A stretch of DNA of 9,081 nt from positions 1 through 9,081 of the forward strand of contig JANMWO010000159.1 in assembly GCA_031394025.1 (NCBI GenBank), written 5' to 3'. The position numbers were made by a program, and so were the translations under genes. The stretch comes from JANXSF01 sp031394025 (lineage in GTDB: Bacteria; Acidobacteriota; Terriglobia; Bryobacterales; Bryobacteraceae). This document shows, one piece after another, positions 7,927-9,081 of this stretch. The notes under the pieces are model-generated. The model worked only from the letters and a program-made list of their open reading frames with translations, was not told the origin of the DNA and did not search any database. Position 1 is the first letter of the stretch. Each line of letters opens with the position of its first letter.

Positions 7927-8373
7927 GTTGTCAATGTACCTGGGGCCGTTGCACCTGAATTCCGAAGTTGCAAAACAAAGCCAATTCGCCCATTCTCGCA
8001 ATCATGAAGAAAGGCGATCCCAACACCTTGTTCAGCCCAATCTGCCCTCTTTTCACCCGCTTGCAAAAATTCGAGAGGCTTCGATTTCAAACCCTGTGAG
8101 ATTCTTGATTCAGGAAGACAAATTGCTGGCCAGCAACTTCCCAAAACATCGAGTCCTCGAGGCGATTACCTCCTCTGGCGTTCTAAACGAAATCTGAATC
8201 GCAAACACGGCTGAGCACCGTGAATGTGAGCTGTAAAAAGCAGACTGCTTGGGCGCAGTCGAGAAGGTGAATGAGGAACGCAGTTGATTAGAATTTGCTT
8301 TTGTCTGTTCCCGATGCCGTAGTCCGCTTGTTCGTCAAAGAACTTTTTCATCTTCGGAATTGAGGTTGAATAA
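7927..8373. other. no recognisable gene; probable decayed sequence
   Basis: Open frames of 61 to 98 codons occur on both strands, for example plus 7928-8197 and minus 7848-8144 and 8166-8351. They overlap one another, contain no motif I recognise, and lack convincing ribosome-binding sites. The minus frame starting MKKFFDEQAD (8351 downward) is the most protein-like, but I cannot name it. The stretch may be residue of older genes. Confidence 0.4.
8236..8260 (-). terminator. possible minus-strand intrinsic terminator
   Basis: GACTGC (8243-8248) and GCAGTC (8255-8260) form a 6-bp stem with a 6-nt loop. Read on the minus strand, the hairpin is followed after three bases by TTTTT (8236-8240 complement). 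It would end transcription coming from the right, the direction of the PD40 remnant. The stem is short, so this is tentative. Confidence 0.25.
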
Positions 8374-8559
8374 TGTGATGTAGGCAGCAGTTTAGAAGTT
8401 GCCTCCTACTTCATGGCATACGGCTTCACCAATGTGCGCAACATGGCCTTCGGCCTCGAAGCCTGGCCAGGTGAGTTGCAGGCTTCAAACGTACCACCCC
8501 TCGCGGGGGAAGTGTCAGCGATAAACCGTCAGGTGCCGGACCCTACAATGTCCGCATAG
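8374..8559 (+). pseudogene. rhodanese-domain C-terminal fragment
   Basis: Directly after an in-frame TAA (8371-8373) the frame reads CDVGSSLEVASYFMAYGF, then TNVRNMAFGLEAWPGEL, and ends at TAG 8557-8559. This fits the C-terminal half of a rhodanese domain: active-site cysteine loop, helix, GF-NV strand, then the G-L-EAW motif. The family's loop is normally C-x-x-G-x-R-S; here the arginine appears missing (C-D-V-G-S-S) and the N-terminal half is absent. The tail after about 8480 has no clear homology and may be random frame. Rhodaneses move sulfur from a cysteine persulfide to acceptors, but this fragment should be inactive. There is no start codon or ribosome-binding site of its own. Confidence 0.6.
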
Positions 8560-8618
8560 ACGGAGTGGATGTCACAGCCGAACTGTAGAAAAGTGCGGTT
8601 CAGGATCCGGCCGATAAG

Positions 8619-8958
8619 TTATATCCGCATAAAAAACAGCTCTTTACCACGCCACACCGGAGCCCTTCCGCCCTGTGCCTAAACTTGCCAGCGGTTTACT
8701 TCTGCATTTGGCGCTAATTCTTGGATGGCGCTGGAGGCGAAGTCGATACGGTTTAGAGTCTGTTTATTACTAATGAATCCAATGGACTTGCTATCCGGAG
8801 ACCAGAATGGTGTGAGAGCATGATCCGTGCCGGTTGACTTTCTGGTGACGTCTGAATCAAGTGAGCATATCCAAAGGGCGTTGCCGGTATTGGAATGCCA
8901 GCGTTTTCCCGTCAGGCGAAAGGGCGCTCCCTTGTCCAGGCCCTCCAAATTGGAAACG
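8619..8958 (-). pseudogene. PD40 (WD40-like) beta-propeller remnant
   Basis: Read on the minus strand, the first frame gives RFQFGGPGQGSALSPDGKTL up to AF, ending at 8893; LSPDGKTLAF is the classic PD40 repeat motif. The sense then shifts frame by one extra base near 8892 and continues NTGNALWICSLDSDVTR, LTPFWSPDSKSIGFIS and IQELAPNAE. A stop (8679-8681) follows, but the same frame resumes GGRAPVWRGKELFFMRI, which resembles a later propeller repeat, before stop 8619-8621. Between these pieces sequence expected for further repeats is missing. In Acidobacteria such repeats commonly form the C-terminal sensor part of Ser/Thr protein kinases or TolB-like periplasmic proteins; the kinase part is not in the window. 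One frameshift, one stop and an internal deletion mark it as a pseudogene. Confidence 0.72.
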
Positions 8959-8983
8959 AAATACTGGGTCGAAATACTGGGTC
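8958..8983. repeat. 13-bp perfect tandem repeat, two copies
   Basis: GAAATACTGGGTC occurs at 8958-8970 and again at 8971-8983 without a gap. Read on the minus strand this is GACCCAGTATTTC twice, preceded by CT. It sits where the PD40 remnant loses recognisable similarity. It could be a local slippage duplication, or the repeated terminal binding sites of an IS21-like insertion sequence. Confidence 0.6.
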
Positions 8984-9081
8984 AGCCTGAACTTACCCCT
9001 TTTCGACTCACCAATAAGGAGGCAGAGCTGACTGGCACAATTTCGTGTTTGTACGGGGATGCCAAAAAAGGACGGTTTTAC
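8984..9081. other. unassigned right edge
   Basis: A plus-strand frame is open through this stretch and off the window (PFRLTNKEAELTG, then KKGRF at the end). One minus-strand frame is also open into the PD40 remnant. Neither carries a motif I recognise. AAGGAGG (9016-9022) looks like a Shine-Dalgarno site, but no ATG, GTG or TTG lies at a suitable distance to begin a clear gene. The next sequence to the right is needed to interpret it. Confidence 0.25.

Noticed and set aside
8497..8508. cccc-tcgc-gggg hairpin as a terminator
   Set aside because: The stem is only four base pairs, has no T-run on either strand, and sits inside the rhodanese tail frame.
8824..9081. 86-codon plus-strand frame open to the window edge
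   Set aside because: Its first half is antisense to the PD40 remnant and the rest shows no motif, so coding is unsupported without sequence to the right.
1..9081. CRISPR array, tRNA/rRNA gene, defence system or polysaccharide-utilisation locus with SusD
   Set aside because: No spaced repeat series, no cloverleaf or rRNA-like sequence, no nuclease or helicase motifs, and no SusD-like or glycoside hydrolase gene is present.

Overview
The window looks like an acidobacterial chromosome segment, most plausibly from the Solibacter/Bryobacter side of the phylum. That is an inference from gene content. It has two very large Oar-like TonB-dependent outer-membrane receptors, each with a signal peptide, an N-terminal carboxypeptidase-regulatory-like domain, a plug and a long C-terminal barrel. 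There is no SusD partner as there would be in Bacteroidota. It also holds the remnant of a PD40 (WD40-like) beta-propeller protein of a type abundant in Acidobacteria. Base composition is moderately GC-rich.

Layout. Bases 1-222 are a non-coding leader with a plausible sigma70-type promoter. Bases 223-3369 encode receptor 1 (1048 aa from the preferred start). Bases 3370-3552 are an intergenic region with a close match to a sigma70 promoter (TTGACT, 18 bp, TATAAT) and a palindrome at the expected transcription start. Bases 3553-7230 encode receptor 2 (1225 aa). Bases 7231-7342 hold a strong hairpin. Bases 7343-7926 hold a DUF421/YetF-type membrane protein gene that can be read end to end only by undoing two single-base insertions. 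Bases 7927-9081 contain no intact gene. They hold the C-terminal part of a rhodanese domain, a frameshifted and internally deleted PD40 propeller on the minus strand, and a 13-bp tandem repeat at the right edge that may be the end of an insertion sequence.

How the genes relate. Each receptor appears to have its own promoter, so they look like separately controlled paralogues rather than one transcript. Their ligands cannot be told from sequence, but by family they would bind a large substrate at the cell surface and import it with TonB/ExbBD energy. The right-hand 1.7 kb is a decay zone: each of the three recognisable genes there is frameshifted, truncated or stopped, while both receptors are intact. 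I see no RNA genes, CRISPR array, phage module or defence system, and no clearly new biological system.
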